NCBI RefSeq assembly: GCF_023101685.1
Contig: NZ_CP082164.1
Coordinates: forward strand, 1,054,001-1,118,000
Direction: 5' to 3'
Source: Bradyrhizobium sp. 186
GTDB taxonomy: Bacteria; Pseudomonadota; Alphaproteobacteria; Rhizobiales; Xanthobacteraceae
DNA length: 64,000 nucleotides
This document shows, one piece after another, positions 19,220 through 28,048 of the stretch (position 1 is its first letter; each line of letters opens with the position of its first letter). A program made the position numbers and the translations under genes. Below the pieces are notes generated by a model that was given only the letters and a program-made list of their open reading frames with translations, had not been told where the DNA came from and did no database searches.

Positions 19220-19635
19220 TTCGCCCTTGTCGCCACCGTGTCGCCACCTAAAACTTAAGCGCTTCGAACGGATCTGATCAGCCCAGTCTTGTCGATGCCG
19301 ATTTCGAAGGTGCTTTTCTGGCACGATGAGCGATGCGCTGGCGGCCATCCCTGGTTGTCGCTGGAATTTCTCGTGCTGCTATCTGGATGTCGCTATAGAG
19401 CAGCGTTCATGAGGTTGGCCGCCTCCCAATTGCTCTGTGCCGTGAGGTCAGTTGAGCCAGCGCTTACTCGCCTCAGAACCAGCCCAGAAGTTGCGTGGGT
19501 CCGCCGTTTGACTCCTTAAACCAGCTCTTAGAACCGCCATTCCGTCAACCGCTTTCGCTACCTCGTGTCAAAGACTTTACAGGCTTTCCGGGAAATCGGA
19601 ATACTCATCACTATCAGGTTGTGCCGGGGGGATTA
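19220..19635. other. Leader region before the dCTP deaminase gene
   Basis: About 410 bp with no convincing ORF. In Vibrio AvcID systems a small inhibitory RNA lies directly upstream of the deaminase gene; this stretch is where a counterpart would be, but no specific RNA fold was identified. Confidence 0.3.
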
Positions 19636-21192
19636 ATGCCAGAGCCAGTTCTACTAAGAAAGCCATCTGCCGATCAACGAACTTTAGCAGCAGACATATC
19701 CGACCGAATGTCCGAGGAGCTAGTAATAGCGCTGGTTGGCCCGGTCGGTTCGGGGGTCTCTACCTCCGCGGTATTCATCGAAAAGATTCTGACCCATCAT
19801 TTTGGGTACGAAGTTGCGCCCGTCATTAAGTTGAGCAACTTTATCCGAAACGAAGCTCACCGAGTGTCTAGCGGCGAAGTTCCTGCCCCGCTGAGTCAGT
19901 ACATTACACATATGCAGAACGCCGGAAATAAACTTCGCGAAAAATTCGGTAGCAATTATCTAGCCGAGAAGGCCGTCGAGAGCATTGCCAAATATCGCCA
20001 AGGGAAAAACGGATACGCAGCAAACGGGACGATGCTGCCTGGACGAAGGGCTTACATAATTGATTCGATAAAGAACCTAGAAGAGCTAGAGTTACTTCGC
20101 CAAATCTACCGTGAGACGTTGTGTGTTATTGGCGTATTTGCGCCAGACGAAATGCGCAAACAGCGGCTGTTGAACGATGGGGCCGTGGACAGCGAAGTGC
20201 GCGCTGTCATTAGTCGAGATGCTGGCGAAATTGCTACTTTTGGCCAGAATACGCGAAAGATTTTCACTCAAGCGGATTTTTTTATATGTAACGATAAGAA
20301 ACCTGATGAACTCGAAAGAAGACTCCACCGGTATATGGAAATTGTGTTTGACACCAATATTCATACTCCCACTCGACACGAATCGGCAATGTACGAAGCG
20401 ACCGCAGCGATGGCGGGCTCGGCCTGTATGTCTCGGCAAGTTGGAGCAGCAATAATCTCATCTTCCGGGGAATTGATTTCGGTGGGATGGAATGACGTAC
20501 CAAAATTTAAGGGCGGCATATACACGGAGGATGATCAGTTTCGATGGGACCCCGAAAAAGAAAGCATCCAAGACGGCGACCATCGCTGCTTTAAGTGGGG
20601 TATGAAAATTTGTCACAACGATATGCGCCGCTCCGGAATCTCGGAGAGTATAGCGAAAGTGATCGCCTCATCCGGCTTACTCAAAGAGGATGCGACGGAG
20701 GCCCAAGTTCGTGAACTACTCAGAGGAAATGAGGTTGATGATCTGACCGAATTTTCGCGTGCTGTCCACGCGGAAATGGAAGCGATATTGGCAGTTGCGC
20801 GTGAAGGAAGGCATTCTCTCGTCGGAGCAACGTTGTTTACAACAACGTATCCCTGCCACAATTGCGCGCGGCACATAGTTGCCGCAGGCATTTCGTCCGT
20901 AGTTTATATCGAACCCTACAGAAAAAGCTTAGCGATAGCTCTGCATAACGATGCCATAAGCGAAGACCCCGAGGATAAGAAGCGGGTCGTATTTAGGCAG
21001 TATGACGGCATAGCCCCGCAGCACTATTTGACCTTATTTAAGAAGAAGTCGGACCGGAAGATCGGGGGCAAATTCGCTCGACAATCACCAAAACTGGCTG
21101 TTCCCCTTTTTCGGGTGCCATTAGACGGGCCTGTTGAGTACGAATCGAAAGTGATTGCAGACCTGGAAGCAAAAGAAGATACTGCCCATTAA
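19636..21192 (+). CDS. Anti-phage dCTP/dCMP deaminase-type protein (AvcD-like)
   Basis: 518 aa from ATG 19636, which follows GGGGGG at the right distance; the open frame back to 19495 lacks a good start. The N-terminal half has a P-loop (GPVGSGVST, near residue 34) in a nucleoside-kinase-like domain. The C-terminal half is a cytidine/deoxycytidylate deaminase with the zinc motif H378-A-E380 and P-C407-H-N-C410. This two-domain layout is that of the dCTP deaminase defence proteins (AvcD type), which deplete deoxycytidine nucleotides after phage infection. It lies beside a tRNA attachment scar, a typical place for defence genes. All active-site residues are present. A small ORF follows 23 bp later. 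Confidence 0.85.
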   Translation: MPEPVLLRKPSADQRTLAADISDRMSEELVIALVGPVGSGVSTSAVFIEKILTHHFGYEVAPVIKLSNFIRNEAHRVSSGEVPAPLSQYITHMQNAGNKLREKFGSNYLAEKAVESIAKYRQGKNGYAANGTMLPGRRAYIIDSIKNLEELELLRQIYRETLCVIGVFAPDEMRKQRLLNDGAVDSEVRAVISRDAGEIATFGQNTRKIFTQADFFICNDKKPDELERRLHRYMEIVFDTNIHTPTRHESAMYEATAAMAGSACMSRQVGAAIISSSGELISVGWNDVPKFKGGIYTEDDQFRWDPEKESIQDGDHRCFKWGMKICHNDMRRSGISESIAKVIASSGLLKEDATEAQVRELLRGNEVDDLTEFSRAVHAEMEAILAVAREGRHSLVGATLFTTTYPCHNCARHIVAAGISSVVYIEPYRKSLAIALHNDAISEDPEDKKRVVFRQYDGIAPQHYLTLFKKKSDRKIGGKFARQSPKLAVPLFRVPLDGPVEYESKVIADLEAKEDTAH

Positions 21193-21215
21193 CGAATCAT
21201 TGGGATGGTGGTGGA

Positions 21216-21419
21216 ATGTCAAAGCAAGGCCCCGCTGAGACTTGTCCACAGCAACTGGTTTTGGATTTTCAAGGTCCAAAACCGGTCGAACACTCCGAAT
21301 GTTCGGGTCCAAAGATCCTGGCGTTTGTAGATCATGCTACTCGCGCGGTCCGCGAGCGGGCCGTGCAGAGGGTTAAGACATCTGGAATTTTTTCATTGCC
21401 AGCCAATCTGTCAAGATAA
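21216..21419 (+). CDS. Small ORF downstream of the deaminase, 67 aa
   Basis: MSKQGPAETCPQQLVLDFQ start, with GGTGGTGG just before the ATG and only 23 bp after the deaminase stop, so probably cotranscribed. It is polar at the start, with a basic C-terminal helix (RAVRERAVQRVKTSG). Not recognised. It may be an accessory factor of the deaminase system or unrelated cargo. Confidence 0.5.
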   Translation: MSKQGPAETCPQQLVLDFQGPKPVEHSECSGPKILAFVDHATRAVRERAVQRVKTSGIFSLPANLSR

Positions 21420-21444
21420 CCCTGCTACTTTGACAACCTCTGCT

Positions 21445-21570
21445 TTGCCGCCTTCTCAGCGATTTCCTTGCGCCGTTGCCGACACCAACCGCGAACCGGC
21501 GTAACTCTTCGCGACAATCCGCTGCTTCTCGTCCAGCGTCCAGCGTCGCCGCGCGCGCGACGAAAGTACG
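21445..21570 (-). pseudogene. IS66-family TnpA fragment
   Basis: The minus strand reads RARRRWTLDEKQRIVAKSY then AGSRLVSATA before a stop, equivalent to the RRRWSAAEKLRIVEES-F-GPRLVSATA part of the complete TnpA at 23.9 kb but clearly diverged. A remnant of a second IS66-type element next to the larger one. Confidence 0.75.
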
Positions 21571-21642
21571 CATACGACGAAGACCGCCTGATTGACGCAT
21601 GCGCGCGGGCGCGGCGAGCTCTATGATGGCGTTGCGAGAAGG

Positions 21643-23294
21643 TCAGGCAGCCTGCTGATCGGCGGGCTTGTCGGGTTGGCGCAGACGTTTCCATTCCCAG
21701 GGCAGCAGTTCGTGCAGATGCGATGCGGGAAGATCGGCGATACGGGCGAGGACGTCGGCGAGCCAGGCCTTGGGATCGACGTCGTTGAGGCGACAGGTCG
21801 TGATCATCGTCAGCATGATGGCGGCACGGTCGGCGCCACGCTGGCTGCCGGCGAAGGTCCAGTTGCGCCTTCCCAAGGCGATGCCTCTCAATGCGCGCTC
21901 AGCACAATTGTTGGTCAAGCAGATCCTGCCATCGTCGAGGAAGCGGGCGAAGTCGTCCCAGCGCCTGAGCATGTAGTTGATCGGCTTCAGGACCTCGGAG
22001 GAGCGCGAGAGGGTTTCGCGCTCACGCAGCAACCAGGCGTGCATATCCTCGAGAAGCGGCTTGCCCTTGTCCTGGCGCACGGCGCGCCGCTCGTCGGCGC
22101 CGCGGCCGTTGATGGCGCGCTCGATCTCGAACAACGCATCGAGGCGTCTGACCGCCTCCAGCGCGATCGGAGAGACCGGTTTGCCCTTCTTATCTTCCCG
22201 AGCATTTTTCTCGATGTCAGCCAGCTCGAAGAAGCCCCGCCGCGCATGGGCAAAGCAAAACGCCGGCGTAATCGGCAGCACCTTCTTCCGCGGGGCGAAC
22301 AGCGGCTCGAAGCCGTTGTAGCAATCGGCTTGCAGGATACCGGCGAAGGCGGCCAGATGCTTCTGGGGATGCTCGCCTCGTCGGTCGCTCGAGGCGTAAT
22401 AGACCGCCGCCGGCGGCGCAGGCCCGGCGAAGGGCCGGTCATCCCGCACATAGGTCCAGATCCGCCCGGTCGTGCACTTGCCCTTCGCCAGGATACGGAT
22501 GGTGGTGTCGTCGCCATGCAGGCGCTCGGCCGCGAGCACATGGCGTTCGATCAAGTGGAAGAGCGGCATGACGGCGAAGGTCCCGTGGCCGACCTGGTCG
22601 GCCAGCGTCGACAACGGCAGGTCGATCCCCTCGCACTTGAAGCGCGCACTCTGGCGGTTGAGCGGGATATGCATGCCGAACTTGTCGAACAGGATCGTCG
22701 CCAGCAATTGTGGGCCGATGAAGCCGCGCGGCGTGGCATGGAACGGCGCGGGCGGCTGGCTGATCTTCTCGCAATCGCGGCAGGTGAACTTCTCGCGTAC
22801 CGTCTCGATCAGCTTGAAGCGGCGCGGGATCTCCTCCAGCGTCTTGGTCACATCCTCACCGATCTTCGCCAGCCGCGATCCACCGCAGCAGGCGCAGGTC
22901 GTTGGAGCCTCAATGACGACGCGCTCGCGTTCGATGTCATCCGGCCATGGCTTGCGCACCGGCCGCTTGCGCATGAAGGGCGGACGCTCTGCGTCTTCGC
23001 CGCCGCGGCCTGCGCGGCAAGCTCATCCTCGCTCGCCGTGGTGACGAGTTCTTCGAGCTCCAACTCCAGCTGCTCGAGCAGCCGTGCCGTGCGCTCGGAG
23101 CGCTGCCCGTACAGTTCGCGTTTGAGCTTCTCGATCCGCAGCTCAAGATGCGCGATCAGCGCCTCGTTGTCCGACAGCTCCGCCCGCGTACTGGCAGCCA
23201 CCGCCTCGGCTCGCAGCCGCGCCGCACGCTCGGCCTGCAGCGCCGCCAGGGCACTCACAAGGTCCGATGGAAGATCGTCCGGCTTCGATATCAT
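21643..23294 (-). pseudogene. IS66 transposase TnpC, frameshifted
   Basis: The N-terminal coiled-coil part (AALQAERAARLRAEAVAAS, RIEKLKRELYGQRSERTARLLEQLE) is in one frame from 23294. The zinc-finger (TCACCGGSRL), DDE core (HGDDTTIRILAKG; QADCYNGFEPLF) and LTNNCAERALRGIALGRRNW parts are in another frame from about 22975 to 21643. The shift lies near 22980. All the catalytic regions are otherwise present. Confidence 0.85.
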
Positions 23295-23646
23295 GAAGCC
23301 ATTGAATCAGATCAAGCAGCAGATTCAAACCGTAAAAGTGGCTATCCGACCCGCGTCGGACGCTGGGTTTCTTGAGGGTTGCGCTCGTTACCGATTCACC
23401 GGCAACCGATGGCCAGATAAACCTTCCTCTCTCGAGTCTTTTGGTAAACAGGCATGCTCCCTGGCCATCGTGCCAAATGACCTTCAAAAGATCGCCGCGT
23501 TTGCCCCTGAAGCAGAAAAGACCGCCGCCCATGGCGTCGCGCTTGAGCACTTCCTGCACGCGCAGAGCCAGGCTCGGAAAGCCACACCGCATGTCGGTAT
23601 GGCCCGTCGCCAGCCACACTCGCACGCCCGTCGGGATCGGGATCAC
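23295..23646 (-). pseudogene. IS66 accessory protein TnpB, altered C-terminus
   Basis: Begins at GTG 23646 with VIPIPTGVRVWLATGHTDMR and keeps the GGLFCFRGKRGDLLKVIWHDG and FTKRLERGRFIWP blocks. After RGRFIWPSVAGE the usual C-terminal LDGIDWRNP region is missing and the frame runs on into tnpC, which indicates a small deletion near 23400. tnpB overlaps tnpA by 4 bp, as is usual. Confidence 0.8.
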
Positions 23647-24044
23647 CGTAGTGTCTCCAGCCCTCGCATGATCCGTAGCAAAACCGCGACATCGACGTTG
23701 CGATCCACGATCACGCGTCGGCCATTCGCGGTCACGACCTCCAGAGTGCCAGTCGCCGCCGGTGCCGCATGCTCCGTCGTCGACTGGACCTCCGACACAA
23801 TCCGGGCCGGCACAAATCCACCTACCTGACAGCCGCCAAGCTGTCCTTCGCGATAGGCCTTGCGCCACGAAAACAGAAGCTGTTTCGAAAGCCCATGATG
23901 CCGTGCTGTCGCCGACACCAGCCGCGGACCCGAAAAACTTTCCTCGACAATCCGCAGCTTCTCGGCAGCCGACCAGCGCCGACGCCGACCAGTCTCCACA
24001 ATTTCAAGGCGACGCACTTGGCGACTATCAGTAAGGATATCCAT
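23643..24044 (-). CDS. IS66 accessory protein TnpA
   Basis: 133 aa. A helix-turn-helix protein with RRRWSAAEKLRIVEESFSGPR and ARHHGLSKQLLFSWRKAYREGQL, then a C-terminal TLEVVTANGRRVIVDRNVDVAVL block. Complete, start ATG 24044. Confidence 0.88.
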   Translation of the reverse strand: MDILTDSRQVRRLEIVETGRRRRWSAAEKLRIVEESFSGPRLVSATARHHGLSKQLLFSWRKAYREGQLGGCQVGGFVPARIVSEVQSTTEHAAPAATGTLEVVTANGRRVIVDRNVDVAVLLRIMRGLETLR

Positions 24045-24127
24045 ACCGACAGTCAGCTACAGACCGGATGAACTCGCAAGACGGCCGTCCTCGGACGAGT
24101 ACCGACGAAATCACCTCAAGGCGGCTC

Positions 24128-24161
24128 GACAAAGTCGTATGACGGGTCACACGACTTTGTC
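24128..24161. repeat. 11-bp perfect inverted repeat
   Basis: GACAAAGTCGT (24128-24138) and ACGACTTTGTC (24151-24161) around a 12-base loop, 85 bp beyond tnpA. No T-run follows in either direction, so it is not a standard terminator. May belong to the IS66 end or be an operator. Confidence 0.6.
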
Positions 24162-24541
24162 TTCACAGCCTCCCGTCTCTTGCAAGGCGGCCTTCGGGGC
24201 AGAATGACACGATGGCGTAGGTGATCTTGGTTGAATCCTTAGAGCGCAAACTTCCTGAATACTGGCGGGGGCTGACGCGGATCACCGGGGCAAAGTGAAG
24301 TGCCCTTCGGCATGGTAGCACCGATGGCATGATCATATACGTGAACTTGACGGACTGACGTGGTGGCCCCCTTGGACAACCTGCCCGAAGTTTAGAGTGC
24401 CGCCGCCAACTATTTCTCCCCGCCAGTTGCCGGGCGTGACATCGGGCAGTTTGAAGTGAGGCTTTGTCTTTCTGAGGCGCGGCATGGATGAGAATGAAAA
24501 TTATTGAAGTGCGGATAGTGTCGTCCACGACGGCCTAGTCG

Positions 24542-25456
24542 TCATCTGGTCTCGATTCCCTTGATGAATTTCTTCGTCTTGATTGCGGAGAGAACCGTCT
24601 GCATCATGTCCTTCTCCGCCACTGGATTGTAGGTCAGAGCCCAACCATGATCGCCAACATGGGACGGTACGTCGAGCACGAACCCGTGGTTGGCACCTTG
24701 GTATTCGATCATCTGCACCGGAACTGACCGTTTCCTTTTTGTCAGTTCTCGACACCACTCCGGATTATTTGCATCGTCCTTATCGCCCATAAAAATCTTA
24801 ATCGGGCCGGTATAAAGGGCGGAATGCTGCAAAGACGGACTACAGCCTGGAGCAACTGCGAATGCCGCCGCAAAATGGTGCGGATGATCAGACTCTTGTG
24901 TCGTCATCGACACCAGTGCCGTGGTGCCCCCGTTACTGTAGCCCATGATGTAGACTTCGTTGACTTTTGCCAGCTTCTTATCGATGAGGTAGTCGAACCC
25001 TGAGAAGGCATCGTCAGCGCGACGCCTGCCCCAGTGCAGGTCCGACACGCCGCAACTTTCATTTACATAGCGGGTAGTGAAGCTGTCGAGCACTAGCGCG
25101 CCGAAGCCGCCCTTGTTGAGCGCGTCGGCAACGCGAGCCGTCCACTCTTTCTCCGTCGTGGTCATGCCATCACAACCATGCATGACGACCACGAACGGCA
25201 CCGGGCCCTTCGCATCCTTGGGCGAGTAGACGAAAGCGTTCAACTCGCCGTCCTTCTGCACGTCGCCGAACTCCTGCGGCGTGCCGTTCTTGAAGTTCTT
25301 GCTGAAGCCGCTGTCGTAGGGATTGTCCTTCGTCCAGTGCTTTGCAGAGTTGTGAGCGTAGTCGCCCTTCCACGTGATCTTGACTTCGACCGGCTTGGTG
25401 TCCGCCAGCGCCGCCGTGGAGAACAGAAAAATGAATGCGATAAACAGAATGCGCAT
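24542..25456 (-). CDS. Secreted dienelactone-hydrolase-like alpha/beta hydrolase
   Basis: 304 aa from ATG 25456, starting with a signal peptide (MRILFIAFIFLFSTAALADT). The fold is alpha/beta hydrolase: oxyanion region VVVMHGCDG, nucleophile elbow GYSNGG, acid region near MGDKDD, and catalytic His in GANHGF. Such proteins hydrolyse esters or lactones in the periplasm; the substrate is unknown. The C-terminus is adjacent to non-coding DNA and the N-terminus is 75 bp from a fragment of a STAND NTPase. Appears intact. Confidence 0.85.
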   Translation of the reverse strand: MRILFIAFIFLFSTAALADTKPVEVKITWKGDYAHNSAKHWTKDNPYDSGFSKNFKNGTPQEFGDVQKDGELNAFVYSPKDAKGPVPFVVVMHGCDGMTTTEKEWTARVADALNKGGFGALVLDSFTTRYVNESCGVSDLHWGRRRADDAFSGFDYLIDKKLAKVNEVYIMGYSNGGTTALVSMTTQESDHPHHFAAAFAVAPGCSPSLQHSALYTGPIKIFMGDKDDANNPEWCRELTKRKRSVPVQMIEYQGANHGFVLDVPSHVGDHGWALTYNPVAEKDMMQTVLSAIKTKKFIKGIETR

Positions 25457-25530
25457 TTCCGATCTCGAATGCTTACAGGTTGAATGAAATTTGGTAGGCA
25501 GAACGACTGCTGAAAACTCCGCCCTGGATA

Positions 25531-26285
25531 TCATGACGGGTACTTGCCGACGTTTAGGACGTATTTTGTGATATCGACCTTCTTGTCATCCATGCGCTCA
25601 GATTGTGTTCTTGCCTCTTCATAAATATGAGCACGGGTTGTTAGAATGAAGCGCGCGTTCGGTGAACGCCTGACGCGATCCAGAAATTTTAGCAGATGAG
25701 CGTCTTGCTGACCTAACGTCTGCAGGTCCAGCCGTACTTGGCCCAGAAAGTCGTCGAAGAAGAATACTGTCTTTTTTCTATCGTCTATTTTTGCGAATCC
25801 GTCATCCAGGTCACGAACAGCTACGAGCTGCCAGTTCTCCGCCAGATATTTGTAAGCCAGCATTTCAGCAAGCGTCGTTTTTCCAACGCCGGGTGGCCCA
25901 GACACAATGATGACGTTTCGCTTTTCGAGGAGATCGGAGGCTTCCTTAAAACTCGGGTTCTGAGCGTAAACCTTAACCTTCCTCTCGATCTCGTCCTCGG
26001 TCGCGTTAGTGAACCCGCTCAGCGCGGCATTGACGATCTGGTCTAGGACAACAGCGCTTGAAAGCCAAAGCTTGATATGAGCCTTCTCAATATCGCGGTT
26101 GTCCCTAAGCAGCCGGTTCAGTTCGGCGGGGCCAAGGATATCGCTCTCAGATTGGAGGGAGGGCCCGATAATTTCGGCGAGAACAGCCTTGTTATCCGGT
26201 GTCAGGACGTGAGACGTCGCCAAGATATAGCGGGTCGGTTGCAGTTCCTCGATAGAGGCGCGCTCTTTCCAAGCCGTTCGCAAGC
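25531..26285 (-). pseudogene. STAND-type NTPase fragment (nSTAND3-like), fused to transposase end
   Basis: Contains a P-loop (GPPGVGKTTLAEML), Walker B (KTVFFFDDF) and an arginine-bearing sensor region (RSPNARFILTTRAHIY), preceded by YILATSHVLTPDNKAVL and AHIKLWLSSAVVLDQIV. This matches nSTAND3 NTPases that usually carry an N-terminal restriction-endonuclease-like domain and a long C-terminal repeat region. Here both ends are missing: it ends at NVGKYPS, and upstream the frame continues without a stop into the C-terminus of a transposase (ADPHTSDAVRARLQEI...). A defence-gene relic. Confidence 0.72.
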
Positions 26286-27190
26286 TGGCGAGGAAGAAGT
26301 CGATCGGCGGGGCCGCAGTAATCGAATCGCCCAACGACTTCACGTCGGCAAGGTCGGCCAGACGTTGCTGCGCGGACCGAATGTTACGCAGCAACGCGAC
26401 CGGGTCCAAGCTGAAGCAGATTTCCTGCAGTCGGGCCCGAACCGCATCGGAGGTATGTGGGTCAGCTGCCAGCCGCTGATGCGGCGTCGTCGGTTACGGA
26501 CGCGTGCGCCATCGCGCTATTAGCTTGAAAGACGGCTGCAAGAAGTCCACGAACAGGCGCACTGAGCGATAGAGTTCTGCGAGCAACGCAGCCGCCTCGA
26601 GTCCGATAACCAACCATGCGTCGGACTACGGCTCCGTTCTTCTGTTCGACAAACGCCTGGTCGTTCTTGCGGTAGGGTCGGCAACGCGTGAACTCGATGT
26701 TCGCCTGCTCGCAATACGCTTTCATCGCTTCGTTTATGAACACGGTATCGTTGTCGGTATCGATGCCTTGCAGCGAGAGTGGCAGCTGTCGGCGAAGTTC
26801 TGTCAACACGGTGCTCAGGCGCGTTTGCTCGCGCGCCAGCAACGGCGCACAGTCCATCGAACCGGTCGCAACATTCGTGAGCACCAGCGTCTGGATAAAA
26901 CTGCCGCGCGCCGAGGGCCCGCTGTGGGCGACCAGATCGGCTTCGACAAAGCCCGGCGCCGGATCCTTCCATTCGGCGGACGTCCGTACCGTGATGCTCC
27001 GTCGCAATGCGCTCGCCACCGGCCGGCGCCGCTGGCGTCCACCCTCCTGTCGGATCTTGCCCAGCGCCAGATCGATCGTCGACGCGCTCACCGCCAGCAG
27101 CTTCGCGCGGATGCGCAAGACCTGGACCGCGGCCGGCCGCCATGCTGCGGATAACTGCAAGGCCGTCGTCAGGGTTTTTACAGTCGTGAC
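26286..27190 (-). pseudogene. rve-type (DDE) transposase remnant
   Basis: The main frame (27193-26462) has an N-terminal ASTIDLALGKIRQE helix-turn-helix region and the DDE core: FVEADLVAH (Asp), IDTDNDTVFINEAM (Asp) and FVEQKNGAVVR (Glu). Beyond about 26590 the frame is broken, and the transposase C-terminus (ADPHTSDAVRARLQEICFS-LDPVALLRNIR) is in the frame that leads into the NTPase fragment. The same transposase type occurs as another remnant at 51.1-51.9 kb. Confidence 0.75.
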
Positions 27191-27193
27191 CAC

Positions 27194-27953
27194 CCGCTGT
27201 CTATCGCTGCGACCGCGGCAGCGTTATGCTGGGTCAGCGCCGGTGTATGATGTTCGGGGGACTTCGCATCGATAAAGCGGCGCTGGCCGATCTCTCAGAT
27301 CGATACTTTCATGCCCTGGAACTTCCAAGCCTGAACGGCCAAAGCTTCGCGTTTACGCCGCTGCCAACACGTCTTTGGTATTCATCGGCGGCGGCGCCTG
27401 GCGCATTAAGGTCCTTGAAGCGGCGGTAGATCACCAAGCTGCGAGGATTTGCCGCATCCTGAAACGGGTATGAAAGCCAACCAGGCTCGACGCGACAGCA
27501 CTGGGGCTTGAAGTCTACGTAGCGTCAGGTTGTACAGTCTGAATCATACATGCGGTCTTCGCTCTGAAGCGTCATGATCACTCGGAGAGGCTCGGTTGGT
27601 TGTAGCGAATGTGAGGACGTTGAACTGAAGAACTGATGAGGAAGCAGAGCTTGCAGTGCAAGTATCGAAACCCGGACGCCTTCCAACAGCAATGGGGCGG
27701 CCCAATTTCGATCGCGATGTGCCGCATGCGAACTTGCCCGGAAGGAGGGCGGCAACACCGTGGCTTTTTGGATTGTGCGAGTATTTGGGTTTCGTTTCTC
27801 CTGGATTGTTTTGAGGTTTGGCGAGCGGTTACCTGTTGCCCAGGAAGCCGGGGCGCTCTTCTGCAGCAGCCAAGGCTGGGCAGGTGTGAGTAATGCACGA
27901 GCTCGGAGCGGCGCGCGATAACAGTCCCTTTTTGTTCAATTTGGCGATCTTGA
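27194..27953. other. Gene-poor stretch
   Basis: About 760 bp with only overlapping short frames. The right end carries the candidate tts box. Confidence 0.45.
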
Positions 27954-27976
27954 CGTCCGGCTTTTTGAAGCCGGAG
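27954..27976 (+). promoter_or_regulatory. Candidate tts box (TtsI site) of the type III effector gene
   Basis: GTCCGGCTTTTTGAAGCCGG has the dyad layout of rhizobial tts boxes (GTCAGCTT-N-TCGAAAGCT type) but several bases differ. It lies about 75 bp before the effector start, a normal distance. Tentative. Confidence 0.4.
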
Positions 27977-28048
27977 TCTCTGTGGTCAGTGCGCCGGAGT
28001 GTGGCTCCGGGGCAGCTATGAAGAGTCTTCTCATCTAAGGAGAGTCGT

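Larger units (their letters stand above)
21643..24044 (-). mobile_element. IS66-family element (tnpA, tnpB, tnpC)
   Basis: Three genes in the standard IS66 order on the minus strand: tnpA (24044-23643), tnpB (from 23646) and tnpC (23294-21643). tnpB and tnpC are damaged, so the element is probably immobile by itself. Terminal inverted repeats were not pinned down; limits given are those of the genes. Confidence 0.88.

Noticed and set aside
19115..19348. Minus-strand frame ending VAGIGFEPMTFRL
   Set aside because: A well-known artefact of translating a tRNA 3' end backwards.
21592..23829. 745-codon open frame on the plus strand
   Set aside because: Antisense to the IS66 tnpB/tnpC genes, whose minus-strand product is unmistakable; long shadow frames are common in GC-rich DNA.
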